Below are positions 35,847-45,096 of a DNA stretch of 64,000 nucleotides, piece by piece. How positions within the stretch are numbered: the first letter of the stretch is position 1; every line of letters begins with the position of its first letter. This DNA is from Sulfitobacter sp. F26169L (GTDB lineage Bacteria; Pseudomonadota; Alphaproteobacteria; Rhodobacterales; Rhodobacteraceae). The notes below the pieces were generated by a model. It worked only from the letters and a program-made list of their open reading frames with translations. It had not been told where the DNA came from and did no database searches. A program made the translations under genes and the position numbers. Location: positions 1-64,000 of the forward strand of contig NZ_JAPMLP010000007.1 in the NCBI RefSeq assembly GCF_026410285.1, written 5' to 3'.

Positions 35847-38765
35847 ATGTGTGCCGACACTCCACAGACACCAGAATATAAATCCACCCTGAACCTGCCA
35901 AAGACCGATTTTCCAATGCGCGCCGGCCTGCCCAAGCGCGAGCCTGCGTGGCTGGAGCGGTGGGAGCAGATCGGCATCTATGACCGCCTGCGCGAAAAGG
36001 CCAAGACCGAAGCGCGCAAGCCGTTTACCCTTCACGATGGCCCGCCCTACGCCAACGGCCATTTGCATATCGGTCATGCGCTGAACAAAACCATCAAGGA
36101 TATGATTGTGCGCAGTCATCAGATGATGGGTTTTGACGCACGCTATATCCCCGGCTGGGATTGCCACGGCCTGCCGATCGAATGGAAGATCGAAGAGCAG
36201 TACCGCAAGAAGGGCCGCGATAAGGACCAGGTGCCAATCAATGAATTCCGCGCCGAATGTCGCCAGTTTGCCGCCGGTTGGGTAGATATTCAGCGCGAAG
36301 AGTTCAAACGCCTTGGCATCACAGGCAACTGGGAAAACCCCTATCTGACGATGGATTTCCACGCCGAGCGCGTGATCGCAGAGGAATTTATGAAATTCCT
36401 GATGAACGGGACGCTGTATCAGGGATCAAAGCCCGTGATGTGGTCACCGGTCGAGCAGACCGCACTGGCGGAGGCCGAGGTCGAATATCACGACAAGGAG
36501 AGCTTCACGATCTGGGTGAAGTTCAACGTTGTGGGCACGGGGGATGCGACGCTGGATTCGGCAAAGGTTGTGATCTGGACGACAACACCGTGGACAATGC
36601 CAAGCAACAAGGCCGTTGTTTACGGCGCGGGCATCTCTTACGGCCTGTACGAGATCACGGGCCGTCCCGAGGAAAGCTGGGTCAAGATCGGCGATCGCTA
36701 TCTGCTGGCGGATAATCTGGCCGAGGGCGTGCTGACGGCTGCGCGGCTTGATGAGACGATGTACCGCCGCTTGTGCGATGTGAGCCAGGATGATCTGGCA
36801 AAGATCAAATTGCAGCACCCGCTGGCCGGTGCCGAGGGCGCGGACGGAGAGTGGGACGACCTGCGTGATTTCCGCGCGGCTGATTTTGTGACCGATACCG
36901 AAGGTACGGGGTTTGTGCATTGTGCGCCAAGCCACGGTCTGGAGGAATATGACCTTTACCGCGAGCTGGGGATGTTGGGGCAGGTGATCACCTATAACGT
37001 GAACCCCGATGGACGTTACCGCGATGACCTGCCGTTCTTTGGCGGCAAGGCGATCCTCAAGCCTAACGGCAAGGAAGGCAACGCCAACGCCGCCGTCATC
37101 GACAAGTTGGTCGAGGTGGGCGGCCTGCTGGCACGTGGCAAGATCAAACACAGCTACCCGCACAGCTGGCGCTCCAAAGCGCCGGTGATCTATCGCAACA
37201 CGCCGCAGTGGTTTGCTGCAATCGATAAAAAGGTCGGTGATGGTCAGGACCAGCACGGCGAAACCATCCGCGAGCGTGCGCTGACCGAGATTGATAACGT
37301 TAAATGGACTCCGAAATCGGGCCGCAACCGACTGCATGCGATGATGGAGGCACGCCCCGACTGGGTGCTGTCGCGCCAACGCGCATGGGGTGTACCGCTG
37401 ACTTGTTTTGTACGCAAAGGTGTCCTGCCCACAGACGAAGAGTTTTTGCTGCGCAATGCAGAAGTGAACGCGCGTATCGTTGAGGCATTCGAGGCCGAGG
37501 GCGCGGATGCTTGGTATGAAGATGGCGCGAAAGAGCGTTTCCTGAGCGGCATCGTCAACCCTGACGACTACGATCAGGTGACCGACATTCTGGATGTGTG
37601 GTTTGATTCCGGCTCGACCCACGCCTTCACCCTGCGCGACCGCGAGGACGGATCGGAAGACGGGATCGCTGACGTTTACATGGAAGGCACCGACCAGCAC
37701 CGTGGCTGGTTCCACTCGTCACTGTTGCAGTCGTGCGGCACCTACGGGCGTGCGCCTTATCGGCAGGTCGTGACCCATGGTTTCACGCTGGATGAAAAGG
37801 GCATGAAGATGTCCAAATCTGTCGGCAATACAATTGTGCCGGAAAAGATCATCGAGCAATACGGCGCGGATATCCTGCGTCTTTGGGTGGCGCAGACCGA
37901 TTATACCGCCGACCAGCGGATCGGGCCGGAAATTTTGAAAGGCACTGCCGACAGCTATCGCCGCTTGCGCAATACCATGCGTTACATGCTCGGCTCATTG
38001 CCCGATTTCGATGCGGCGCGCGCTGTGCAAGCCGAAGACATGCCAGAGCTTGAGCAGTTGATGCTGCACAAGCTGGCGGTGCTGGATGGTGTGGTGCGCG
38101 ACGGCTATGCAAGGTTTGATTTTCAGGGTGTGTTCCGCGCGATATTCGATTTCGCAACGCTGGACCTGTCGTCCTTCTATTTCGACATCCGCAAGGATGC
38201 GCTGTATTGTGATGGCGATACAACGCGCCGCCTGTCTGCGCTGACGGTGCTGGACCACCTCTATGCGCGGCTGACCACATGGCTGGCCCCGATTCTGCCG
38301 TTCACAATGGAGGAAGTCTGGCTGGAGCGTAACGGAGCCGACACATCGGTGCATCTGGAGGATTTCCCCGCCACGCCTGACAACTGGCGCAACGATGCTT
38401 TGGCCGCGCGGTTTGAAAAAATCCGCATGGTGCGGCGCGTAGTGACAGGCGCGCTTGAAGCGCAGCGCACGGCAAAGGTGATCGGTTCGTCACTTGAGGC
38501 CGACCCGACCGTATATCTGGATGCGGAGCTGGCGGAAGTGATGCCGGATGCGGATACATTCGCCGATCTGTGCATCACCAGCCAGATTACGCTGATCGCC
38601 GAGGATGCGCCTGCTGATGCCTTTACTTTGCCCGACATCACAGGCGTTGGCGTGACATTTGCCAAAGCGGACGGGGACAAATGCGCGCGCTGCTGGAAGG
38701 TGTTGCCGGACGTTGGCACGCACACGCACGACGCAGTATGTGCGCGGTGTGATGGCGCGCTCTGA
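35847..38765 (+). CDS. ileS: Isoleucine-tRNA ligase
   Basis: A 972-residue class-I synthetase that charges tRNA-Ile. The HIGH motif is at residues 74-77 (GHLHIGHALNK) and KMSKS at about 654-658. The CP1 editing domain occupies the middle (VIWTTTPWTMPSNKAVVYGA). A C-terminal zinc finger is visible as CARCWKVLPD and VCARC. The sequence class is the bacterial type I enzyme. The ATG follows AAAGGACGCGCCAC. A strong terminator follows directly, and no T-box-like leader is present, as expected outside Gram-positives. Confidence 0.98.
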   Translation: MCADTPQTPEYKSTLNLPKTDFPMRAGLPKREPAWLERWEQIGIYDRLREKAKTEARKPFTLHDGPPYANGHLHIGHALNKTIKDMIVRSHQMMGFDARYIPGWDCHGLPIEWKIEEQYRKKGRDKDQVPINEFRAECRQFAAGWVDIQREEFKRLGITGNWENPYLTMDFHAERVIAEEFMKFLMNGTLYQGSKPVMWSPVEQTALAEAEVEYHDKESFTIWVKFNVVGTGDATLDSAKVVIWTTTPWTMPSNKAVVYGAGISYGLYEITGRPEESWVKIGDRYLLADNLAEGVLTAARLDETMYRRLCDVSQDDLAKIKLQHPLAGAEGADGEWDDLRDFRAADFVTDTEGTGFVHCAPSHGLEEYDLYRELGMLGQVITYNVNPDGRYRDDLPFFGGKAILKPNGKEGNANAAVIDKLVEVGGLLARGKIKHSYPHSWRSKAPVIYRNTPQWFAAIDKKVGDGQDQHGETIRERALTEIDNVKWTPKSGRNRLHAMMEARPDWVLSRQRAWGVPLTCFVRKGVLPTDEEFLLRNAEVNARIVEAFEAEGADAWYEDGAKERFLSGIVNPDDYDQVTDILDVWFDSGSTHAFTLRDREDGSEDGIADVYMEGTDQHRGWFHSSLLQSCGTYGRAPYRQVVTHGFTLDEKGMKMSKSVGNTIVPEKIIEQYGADILRLWVAQTDYTADQRIGPEILKGTADSYRRLRNTMRYMLGSLPDFDAARAVQAEDMPELEQLMLHKLAVLDGVVRDGYARFDFQGVFRAIFDFATLDLSSFYFDIRKDALYCDGDTTRRLSALTVLDHLYARLTTWLAPILPFTMEEVWLERNGADTSVHLEDFPATPDNWRNDALAARFEKIRMVRRVVTGALEAQRTAKVIGSSLEADPTVYLDAELAEVMPDADTFADLCITSQITLIAEDAPADAFTLPDITGVGVTFAKADGDKCARCWKVLPDVGTHTHDAVCARCDGAL

Positions 38766-38785
38766 GCGGGTTACCGACTAATGAT

Positions 38786-38815
38786 AAAAGGGGCAGGCAC
38801 GGGTCTGCCCCTTTT
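38786..38815 (+). terminator. Terminator after ileS
   Basis: A perfect 11-bp stem, AAAAGGGGCAG with CTGCCCCTTTT, closes over the eight-base loop GCACGGGT; the second arm ends in TTTT. It lies 20 bases past the ileS stop. Confidence 0.9.
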
Positions 38816-38889
38816 CTGGTTTAACATGCGGCGGCTCAACCCGCATAAACCGGATTGAGCATTGGCATTGCCACAGCCATATTGGCCTG

Positions 38890-39345
38890 ATGAAAACATG
38901 CACTGTCCCTACGCAATTCGGCGATCTGGTCCTGACACAGGATGGCCGGCACATCACCAAGCTTGGCTGGGGGCAGGCCCCGCGTGAGGACAGTACAGAT
39001 CTGTTGGACGAAGCGCGTCGCCAGTTATTGGCCTATGACGCCGGAGCGTTGGAAGTATTTGATTTGCCGTTGCGCGTGCAGGGGTCGGATTTCCAGCGCG
39101 CGGTTTGTGCTGCGATGTCCGCGATTCCGTTCGGCGATACCTGTACCTACGGCGATATTGCCAAACAGCTTGGCGTGCCTGCGCAATCGATCGGGCAGGC
39201 CTGTGGTGGCAATCCGATTCCGGTGATTATTCCCTGCCACCGTGTAATGGGCGCAAAGGGGCTGACAGGGTTTTCCGGCGCAGGCGGGGTTGAAACGAAA
39301 GTCGCGCTGTTACGCCACGAGGGTGCTGGCGGTTTTCTGATCTAG
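38890..39345 (+). CDS. ogt: Methylated-DNA-protein-cysteine methyltransferase
   Basis: A 151-residue suicide repair enzyme that takes alkyl groups from O6-alkylguanine. The acceptor cysteine is C116 in PVIIPCHRV. The DNA-binding helix is seen in FGDTCTYGDIAKQLG with the arginine-finger region GNPIPV, and a short N-terminal domain precedes them. There is no Ada regulatory domain, so it is the Ogt/MGMT type. Its 3' end overlaps convergent pcs by four bases. Confidence 0.93.
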   Translation: MKTCTVPTQFGDLVLTQDGRHITKLGWGQAPREDSTDLLDEARRQLLAYDAGALEVFDLPLRVQGSDFQRAVCAAMSAIPFGDTCTYGDIAKQLGVPAQSIGQACGGNPIPVIIPCHRVMGAKGLTGFSGAGGVETKVALLRHEGAGGFLI

Positions 39346-40040
39346 ATGTCTTTGCCATCATACATGATTTGTTGCGCGATCCCGGCAAACAGCAAATAGA
39401 TCGACGTAATCACCAACCCCCACGCGGCCCAGCTTTCGGGATGAAAGTTTACCCAAGCGGCCCAGCCAGCAAAAAATGTCCACGCTATTGCCATTGGCAG
39501 CGTTACAGCGCGCCAGCGCTCTGTGCGGACGGGGTGAACAAATTTCAGAGGGATAAACATGGTGATTGAAAGGAAGGTCACCAGAACGAGGCTGATATAC
39601 CACGGCACGTTGAGCGCAAAGATCACCAGCACCAGCATGTTCCAGCATCCGGGAAAGCCGGAGAAAGAGTTGTCTTTTGTCTTCATGCGGTTGTCTGCAA
39701 AATACATCGCGCTGGCAAAGGTAACGATGATAATCATCAACCACCCGCTCCATCCGTCCATAAGGCCGGATTTGAACAGGGCAAAGGCGGGGATAAAGAC
39801 ATAGGTGAGGTAATCAATGATCAGATCCAGCAGCACGCCGTCAAATTCGGGTGCGTTGGATTTGACATCGTATTTGCGCGCCAGCGGCCCGTCGATACCA
39901 TCCACAAAGAATGCAACAACCAGCCACAAGAACATCATGTCATATCGCGCATCCACAGCGGCAAGCATGGCAAGCATGGCGAAAACGGCACCTGTCGCGG
40001 TGAGCAGGTGAACAGCGAGGGCTTTTTGAGTGATAGTCAT
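39342..40040 (-). CDS. pcs: Phosphatidylcholine synthase
   Basis: A 232-residue CDP-alcohol phosphatidyltransferase with about eight membrane helices. The catalytic signature is present as DGIDGPLAR followed by FDGVLLDLIID (D-G-x2-D-G-x-x-A-R-x8-11-G-x3-D-x3-D type). Pcs condenses choline with CDP-diacylglycerol to make phosphatidylcholine in one step, a route common in rhizobia and Rhodobacterales. Within the family the length and the QQIMYDGKD-type ending fit Pcs better than Pgs or Pss. The start ATG 40040 is preferred to 40055. Confidence 0.9.
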   Translation of the reverse strand: MTITQKALAVHLLTATGAVFAMLAMLAAVDARYDMMFLWLVVAFFVDGIDGPLARKYDVKSNAPEFDGVLLDLIIDYLTYVFIPAFALFKSGLMDGWSGWLMIIIVTFASAMYFADNRMKTKDNSFSGFPGCWNMLVLVIFALNVPWYISLVLVTFLSITMFIPLKFVHPVRTERWRAVTLPMAIAWTFFAGWAAWVNFHPESWAAWGLVITSIYLLFAGIAQQIMYDGKDI

Positions 40041-40085
40041 AAGGGTGTCTCGCAAATCAGGGGCGGGGATGCAAAAGGAAAAATA

Positions 40086-41024
40086 TCAGGCGCGCGGATG
40101 CGCACGGTTGTAAACTTCCATCAGGCGCAGCGTGTCAACCGCAGTATAGGCCTGTGTGGTCGAAAGGGATGCGTGGCCCAGCAATTCCTGAATGGCGCGC
40201 AGATCTCCACCGGCATCCAGCAGGTGGGTAGCAAAGCTGTGGCGCATGGCGTGGGGCGTGGCGCTGGCGGGCAGGCCTAACTGCATACGCGCGCTGGCCA
40301 TGACTTTCTGGATCGCCCCGGCGGACAATGCGCCGCCTCGGACACCGCGAAACAGTGGTTCCTTGGCTTGTTGCGGGTGAGGGCAGACGCGCAAATAGGC
40401 ATCAACTGCATCACGCGCAGCAGGAAGAACCGGCACAACACGTTCCTTGCCCCCCTTGCCGACAATACGCAACACATCGGGCAGCGGCGCATCGGCGCCA
40501 CACAGGCCAAGTGCTTCTGATATGCGCAAGCCACAGCCCCAAAGCAGCGTCAAAACTGCAACATCACGCGCGGCCACCCATGGATCGCGGGCTTGGGTTT
40601 CGACGCAGCTGATCAACTCGCGCGCGGCATCAACGGCCAGCGGGCGCGGCAGCTTTTTGGTAAATTTCGGCGAGCGGGTGGCCAGAACGGCCGTAGGTTC
40701 AAATCCTTCACGCTCGGCCAGCCAGCGATAGAACGCTTTTACCGCGGATAGTTTGCGTGCAAGGCTGCGCGGCCCCACATCGGCGCTGCGGGTCTGCGCC
40801 ATCCATGAACGCATATCGCTCACGGTGATCTTTGCCAGTGCGCCGAGGCCAGAGGTGCCCCCGTGATGCACACTGATGAAGGCCAGAAATTCGGTCACAT
40901 CGCCGCGATAGGCGGTCAGCGTATTTTCTGCGGCCCCTTTCAGGGCGCGCTGTTGGTCCAGCCACGTTTGCAGCGCGTCCCGCGCAGCGGGAGAAATGGC
41001 AAGCGTATCTTGCGGCGTGCTCAA
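40086..41024 (-). CDS. xerC: Tyrosine recombinase XerC
   Basis: A 312-residue site-specific recombinase. The N-terminal SAM-like core-binding domain is seen in RALKGAAENTLTAYRGDVTEFL. Catalytic residues include Arg in GCGLRISEAL, His-x2-Arg in HAMRHSFATHLL, LGHAS, and the nucleophilic Tyr in TTQAYTAVD. With XerD it resolves chromosome dimers at dif. The likely start is a TTG at 41024 that overlaps the DUF484 stop (TTGA), so xerC is co-translated with it, an arrangement common in proteobacteria. Confidence 0.93.
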   Translation of the reverse strand: MSTPQDTLAISPAARDALQTWLDQQRALKGAAENTLTAYRGDVTEFLAFISVHHGGTSGLGALAKITVSDMRSWMAQTRSADVGPRSLARKLSAVKAFYRWLAEREGFEPTAVLATRSPKFTKKLPRPLAVDAARELISCVETQARDPWVAARDVAVLTLLWGCGLRISEALGLCGADAPLPDVLRIVGKGGKERVVPVLPAARDAVDAYLRVCPHPQQAKEPLFRGVRGGALSAGAIQKVMASARMQLGLPASATPHAMRHSFATHLLDAGGDLRAIQELLGHASLSTTQAYTAVDTLRLMEVYNRAHPRA

Positions 41025-41728
41025 GACAGCCAGCGGCGCATCGAACGCTCGAAAACGCCGGTAAAGAACGCCAACAGATCGGTGCCTTGCTGTGGGCCGA
41101 ACATATGCGGATCTTCGGACCCCAGAACCAACAGGCCGGGCAGGCGGCCTGCGCCAAAGTCCAGCTTCAGGCAGGCTTCGGACCTGATCCATTCCGCATT
41201 CGGGCCATAAATCATCTCGGAGGCATCCTGCACCGAGCGCAGGGTGACCTGCCGCACGGCACCGCCGCGCCCCTGGCTTAGATAATTGTCAATGAAACCG
41301 GGTTCGGCCACGCTCAGCACTTCGCCAAGGCGCTGCACGGCGGGGTCGCTGTCATTCTGAACTGATTCGAGAACCAGCTTGGCGGCATCGACGCGCAGAA
41401 TATCCGCCACTTCGCCGCCCAGATCGCGCAGAAATGTCTCGAACTCGACCGGATCAAGCATACGGAGAATCGCACGGTGTATCTGGTTGGTGCCTGCAAG
41501 ATTCTCGTAGGCTGCGGCGATAACACTGCGGTGGGTGTCTTCCAGACGGTCAAGCCGTGTCTCCAGCCGTTCCATCGCGATGCCGCGTAGATCGACGATA
41601 TTACCGCCCATCGCTTTTTCATTGGCAGCGATCAGGGCCTGCATGACATCACTGTCGTCCAGAATCACATCGGGTTGCGAAATGATCGCCTCGCGTAGGG
41701 CGTCTTCAATCTTTGGGCTGCTGCTCAT
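41021..41728 (-). CDS. DUF484-family protein
   Basis: A 235-residue GAF-like protein of the DUF484 family, usually encoded just upstream of xerC. It has an N-terminal helix pair (LRDALREAI-like segment, then GGNIVDLRGIAMERLETRLD) and a C-terminal GAF-type domain with GPNAEWIRSEACLKLDFGAG and LLVLGSEDPHMFGPQQGTDL. Its function is unknown; the steady pairing with xerC suggests a link to chromosome segregation. ATG 41728 follows GAGAG. Confidence 0.9.
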   Translation of the reverse strand: MSSSPKIEDALREAIISQPDVILDDSDVMQALIAANEKAMGGNIVDLRGIAMERLETRLDRLEDTHRSVIAAAYENLAGTNQIHRAILRMLDPVEFETFLRDLGGEVADILRVDAAKLVLESVQNDSDPAVQRLGEVLSVAEPGFIDNYLSQGRGGAVRQVTLRSVQDASEMIYGPNAEWIRSEACLKLDFGAGRLPGLLVLGSEDPHMFGPQQGTDLLAFFTGVFERSMRRWLS

Positions 41729-41982
41729 GCTGCTCTCGTGTTGTTTTGTGGCTCTATAGCACGGCAGATTTCGGTTTTCTGCCCTTTTTTGGATGTCGGT
41801 GCGCAAACGTGCTAAAATTGCCGTTCATCAGGACGGCGTGAATGACACATTGCCCTGATTTTGCAAGCAATACTCGTGTGGAGGTGGTGCAGGTCACAAA
41901 CACATCCGGACAACCCTGCACCACATTTTGCGTTAAAACGGGACCATTTGCGCGACCTGCCAGGGGGCCTCGCCAGGCGCGT

Positions 41983-42636
41983 TTACAGAATTTTCTGGCC
42001 GGTCTTTTCCCAGTCTTTCATAAACTGCTCCAGACCTTTGTCCGTCAGCGGGTGGGTGGCCAGCTTGCGGATCACTTCTGGCGGCGCGGTCATCACATCG
42101 GCGCCAACCAGCGCACATTCGCGCACATGCCCGACAGAGCGGATGGAGGCCGCGAGGATTTCTGTGTCAAACCCGTAGTTGTCATAAACTGTGCGGATAT
42201 CTTCGATCAGGTCCATGCCATTCAGATCGATGTCATCCAGACGGCCGATAAAGGGCGAGATGAACGTCGCACCGGCTTTGGCCGCAAGCAGCGCCTGATT
42301 AACAGAAAAACACAAGGTCACGTTTACCATTTTACCCTCATCCGACAGTACCTTGCAGGCTTTCAGGCCATCCCATGTCAGGGGCAGTTTAACGGCGATG
42401 TTATCCGCGATCTCGGCCAGTTTGCGGCCCTCGGCAATCATCGCGTCTGCTTCCATAGCAACAACCTCGGCAGAAACGGGGCCGGAGACGATGTCACAGA
42501 TTTCCTTGGTCACTTCGAGAATATCGCGGCCTGATTTCAGGATCAGCGAGGGGTTAGTTGTCACCCCGTCGACCATGCCCAGATCGTTCAGCTCGGCGAT
42601 GTCCTTGATTTCGGCAGTATCAACAAAAAATTTCAT
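41983..42636 (-). CDS. tal: Transaldolase (FSA/TalC type)
   Basis: A 217-residue single-domain transaldolase of the short subfamily. The Schiff-base lysine is K83 in [13 protein letters not shown], and the opening [18 protein letters not shown] and the TTNPSLI motif are hallmarks. It moves a dihydroxyacetone unit between sugar phosphates in the pentose phosphate pathway; fructose-6-phosphate aldolase activity is an alternative within the subfamily. GAAGGA precedes the ATG. It diverges from priA. Confidence 0.95.
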   Translation of the reverse strand: MKFFVDTAEIKDIAELNDLGMVDGVTTNPSLILKSGRDILEVTKEICDIVSGPVSAEVVAMEADAMIAEGRKLAEIADNIAVKLPLTWDGLKACKVLSDEGKMVNVTLCFSVNQALLAAKAGATFISPFIGRLDDIDLNGMDLIEDIRTVYDNYGFDTEILAASIRSVGHVRECALVGADVMTAPPEVIRKLATHPLTDKGLEQFMKDWEKTGQKIL

Positions 42637-42750
42637 ATCTGGTCCTTCACGGTTGGAATGGGGCGCAGGGCGGTTATGTTGGGCCAGAGATTGGCACATG
42701 TTCCATGACGCTGATAGCCCCCGTTCCCCTCAGGCGCAAGGAAGCCACGG

Positions 42751-44946
42751 TTGTCCCCAAGTATGTTCTTTGATGAAGGTATGCTGGTTTCTGTGTTGAC
42801 GACACAGCCGCTGGACCGTGCGCTGGATTATAAAGCGCCCGAAGGGGGCTGCCATCTGGGTGCATTTGTCGAAGTGCCGCTGGGGCCGCGCAAGGTGATT
42901 GGCGTGGTCTGGGGTGCGGGGCAGGGAGATTATGATTACAGCAAAGTCCGCTCGGTTCTGCGGGTGCTTGACGCAGCACCAATGCGCGCTGAAATGGTCA
43001 GCTTTCTTGAAAAATCCGCCGCGTACACACTGACACCGCTCAGCGCGATGCTGCGCCTTACCACCCGCGCCCCGGGATTGGGCGATCCGCCCTCGATGCG
43101 CAAAATATACCGGCGCGGCACAGGGGAGCCTGACCGCATGACGCCTGCGCGCACCAAGGTTCTGGAAACGCTCAGCGAATACGGGGATTTGTCCTTCACC
43201 CTCAAGGAACTGGCAGAGATGTCGGGGGTGACGTCTTCGGTGATCAAGGGGCTGGTCAAGCAGGACGTAGTCTATGAGGAAGACAGCCCGCGCGACTTAC
43301 CGTTTCAGCGGTTGGACCCTGATTTGCCAAGCAAGGAACTAACGCCGGATCAGGCGGCGGGTGCAGCGATGCTGGCTGCGGGGGTGGCATCGGGTGAGTA
43401 TGGTACAACGCTGCTGCGCGGTGTAACCGGATCGGGCAAGACCGAAGTTTATCTGGAAGCGGTGGCAGCGGCCCTGCGTGCGGGACGGCAGGCATTGGTG
43501 TTGCTGCCGGAAATTGCCCTGACGGCCGAATTTTACACCCGCGTGCAAGCGCGCTTTGGCGCAAAACCCGCCGAGTGGCATTCCGGTGTGACGATGACAG
43601 AGCGGCGGCGCATCTGGCGGATGGTCGGCCAGGGGCAGGCGCAACTGGTGATCGGCGCACGCTCGGCGCTGTTTTTGCCGTATCAGAACCTTGGTCTGAT
43701 TGTCGTCGATGAGGAGCATGATACCTCTTACAAGCAGGAAGACGGTGTTTTGTATAATGCGCGGGATATGGCGGTGCTGCGTGCCTCTATCTGCGGGGCG
43801 CATGTGGTGCTGGCATCGGCCACCCCATCACTGGAAAGCTGGGCGAATGCGCAATCGGGCAAATATGCCAAACTGGAACTGACATCGCGTTTCGGACCTG
43901 CGGTAATGCCGACAATGGGCACGATAGATATGCGCAGCGAAGGTCTGCCCTCGGATCGCTGGATATCGCCCAAACTGAAATCCGAAGTCGATGCGCGGCT
44001 GGCGCGGGGCGAGCAGGCGATGCTGTTCATCAACCGCCGCGGCTATGCGCCGGTGACCCTGTGCCGTGCCTGCGGCCACCAGATCGGCTGTGATGATTGT
44101 GATGCGAAAATGGTGGAGCACCGTTTTCTCAAGCGTTTGATCTGCCATCAATGCGGCGAGAGCAAGCCGATGCCTACTGTCTGCCCTTCCTGTGAGGCGG
44201 AGGACAAACTGGCGCCTGTCGGGCCGGGTGTGGAGCGGTTGGGCGAGGAGGCGCACGTATTGTGGCCTGATGCGCGTATCGCGACGCTGAGTTCGGATAT
44301 GTACGGGTCGGCGCGCGCATTGAAAGCCGAGATTGCAGGCATCGCGCAAGGATCGGCGGATATCATCATTGGCACGCAACTGGTCGCGAAGGGGCATAAT
44401 TTTCCCAAGTTGACACTGGTGGGTGTGATTGATGCGGATCTGGGCCTGACGGGCAGCGATCTGCGTGCGGCGGAACGGACGTTTCAATTGATGCGGCAGG
44501 TTGCGGGGCGCGCTGGGCGTGCCGAAGCCCCCGGAACCGCACTTTTGCAGACCTATCAGCCTGATCATCCGGTCATTCGCGCGATTCTGGCAGGGGATGA
44601 GGAAGGTTTCTGGAAAGCGGAAGCCAAAGAACGGATGCAGGCAGGGATGCCGCCCTATGGCCGACTGGCGGGGATTATTCTAAGCGGGCCGGATGTGGCC
44701 GCAGTATTTGATGCCGGCAATCAGTTGGCGAGAAACGATCGTGCCTTGCGTGACGTTGGAGCGCAGGTCTACGGACCTGCACCAGCCCCGATTGCGCGGG
44801 TGCGGGGGCGTCACCGCGTAAGGCTGTTGGTCAAGGCGGATAAAAATGTGGCCCTGCAACGGGCGCTGGGCATTTGGGTGAGCCAGATCAAACTGAAGGG
44901 TGATTTGCGCCTTGCAGTCGATATTGATCCGCAGAGTTTCTATTGA
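42751..44946 (+). CDS. priA: Primosomal protein N' (replication restart helicase PriA)
   Basis: A 731-residue superfamily-2 helicase that reloads the replisome at stalled forks. It has the N-terminal 3'-DNA-binding domain (LVSVLTTQPLDRALDYKAPE), Walker A GVTGSGKTEVY near residue 224, a DEEH box, and the zinc-binding insertion CRACGHQIGCDDCDAK followed by CHQCGES and CPSC. The helicase C-terminal motifs include IIGTQLVAKGHNFPKL and QVAGRAGR. The TTG at 42751 has an AAGGAAG site at good spacing; ATG 42763 is also plausible. Confidence 0.96.
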   Translation: MSPSMFFDEGMLVSVLTTQPLDRALDYKAPEGGCHLGAFVEVPLGPRKVIGVVWGAGQGDYDYSKVRSVLRVLDAAPMRAEMVSFLEKSAAYTLTPLSAMLRLTTRAPGLGDPPSMRKIYRRGTGEPDRMTPARTKVLETLSEYGDLSFTLKELAEMSGVTSSVIKGLVKQDVVYEEDSPRDLPFQRLDPDLPSKELTPDQAAGAAMLAAGVASGEYGTTLLRGVTGSGKTEVYLEAVAAALRAGRQALVLLPEIALTAEFYTRVQARFGAKPAEWHSGVTMTERRRIWRMVGQGQAQLVIGARSALFLPYQNLGLIVVDEEHDTSYKQEDGVLYNARDMAVLRASICGAHVVLASATPSLESWANAQSGKYAKLELTSRFGPAVMPTMGTIDMRSEGLPSDRWISPKLKSEVDARLARGEQAMLFINRRGYAPVTLCRACGHQIGCDDCDAKMVEHRFLKRLICHQCGESKPMPTVCPSCEAEDKLAPVGPGVERLGEEAHVLWPDARIATLSSDMYGSARALKAEIAGIAQGSADIIIGTQLVAKGHNFPKLTLVGVIDADLGLTGSDLRAAERTFQLMRQVAGRAGRAEAPGTALLQTYQPDHPVIRAILAGDEEGFWKAEAKERMQAGMPPYGRLAGIILSGPDVAAVFDAGNQLARNDRALRDVGAQVYGPAPAPIARVRGRHRVRLLVKADKNVALQRALGIWVSQIKLKGDLRLAVDIDPQSFY

Positions 44947-45096
44947 TCGTAGTGTTTTCGGCCCCGACCGGCGCAACGATCTGTTTATCGGGAAGCAAAA
45001 CGCGATGGCTGTGCGGGTTGAAGAGTGCACCTTCGCACGGATAATGTTCGGTTTATTCCTATCGCTTTTGTCTGATCGCGGGCGTAAAGCTGGGCT

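Noticed and set aside
36444-37715. A 423-codon open frame antisense to ileS
   Set aside because: It lies entirely inside a gene with unmistakable synthetase motifs on the other strand. Its sequence has no family pattern; long antisense frames are common in GC-rich coding DNA.
40690-40705. GGTTCAAATCC, resembling a tRNA T-arm
   Set aside because: It lies inside xerC and no matching acceptor, D arm or anticodon arm can be folded around it.
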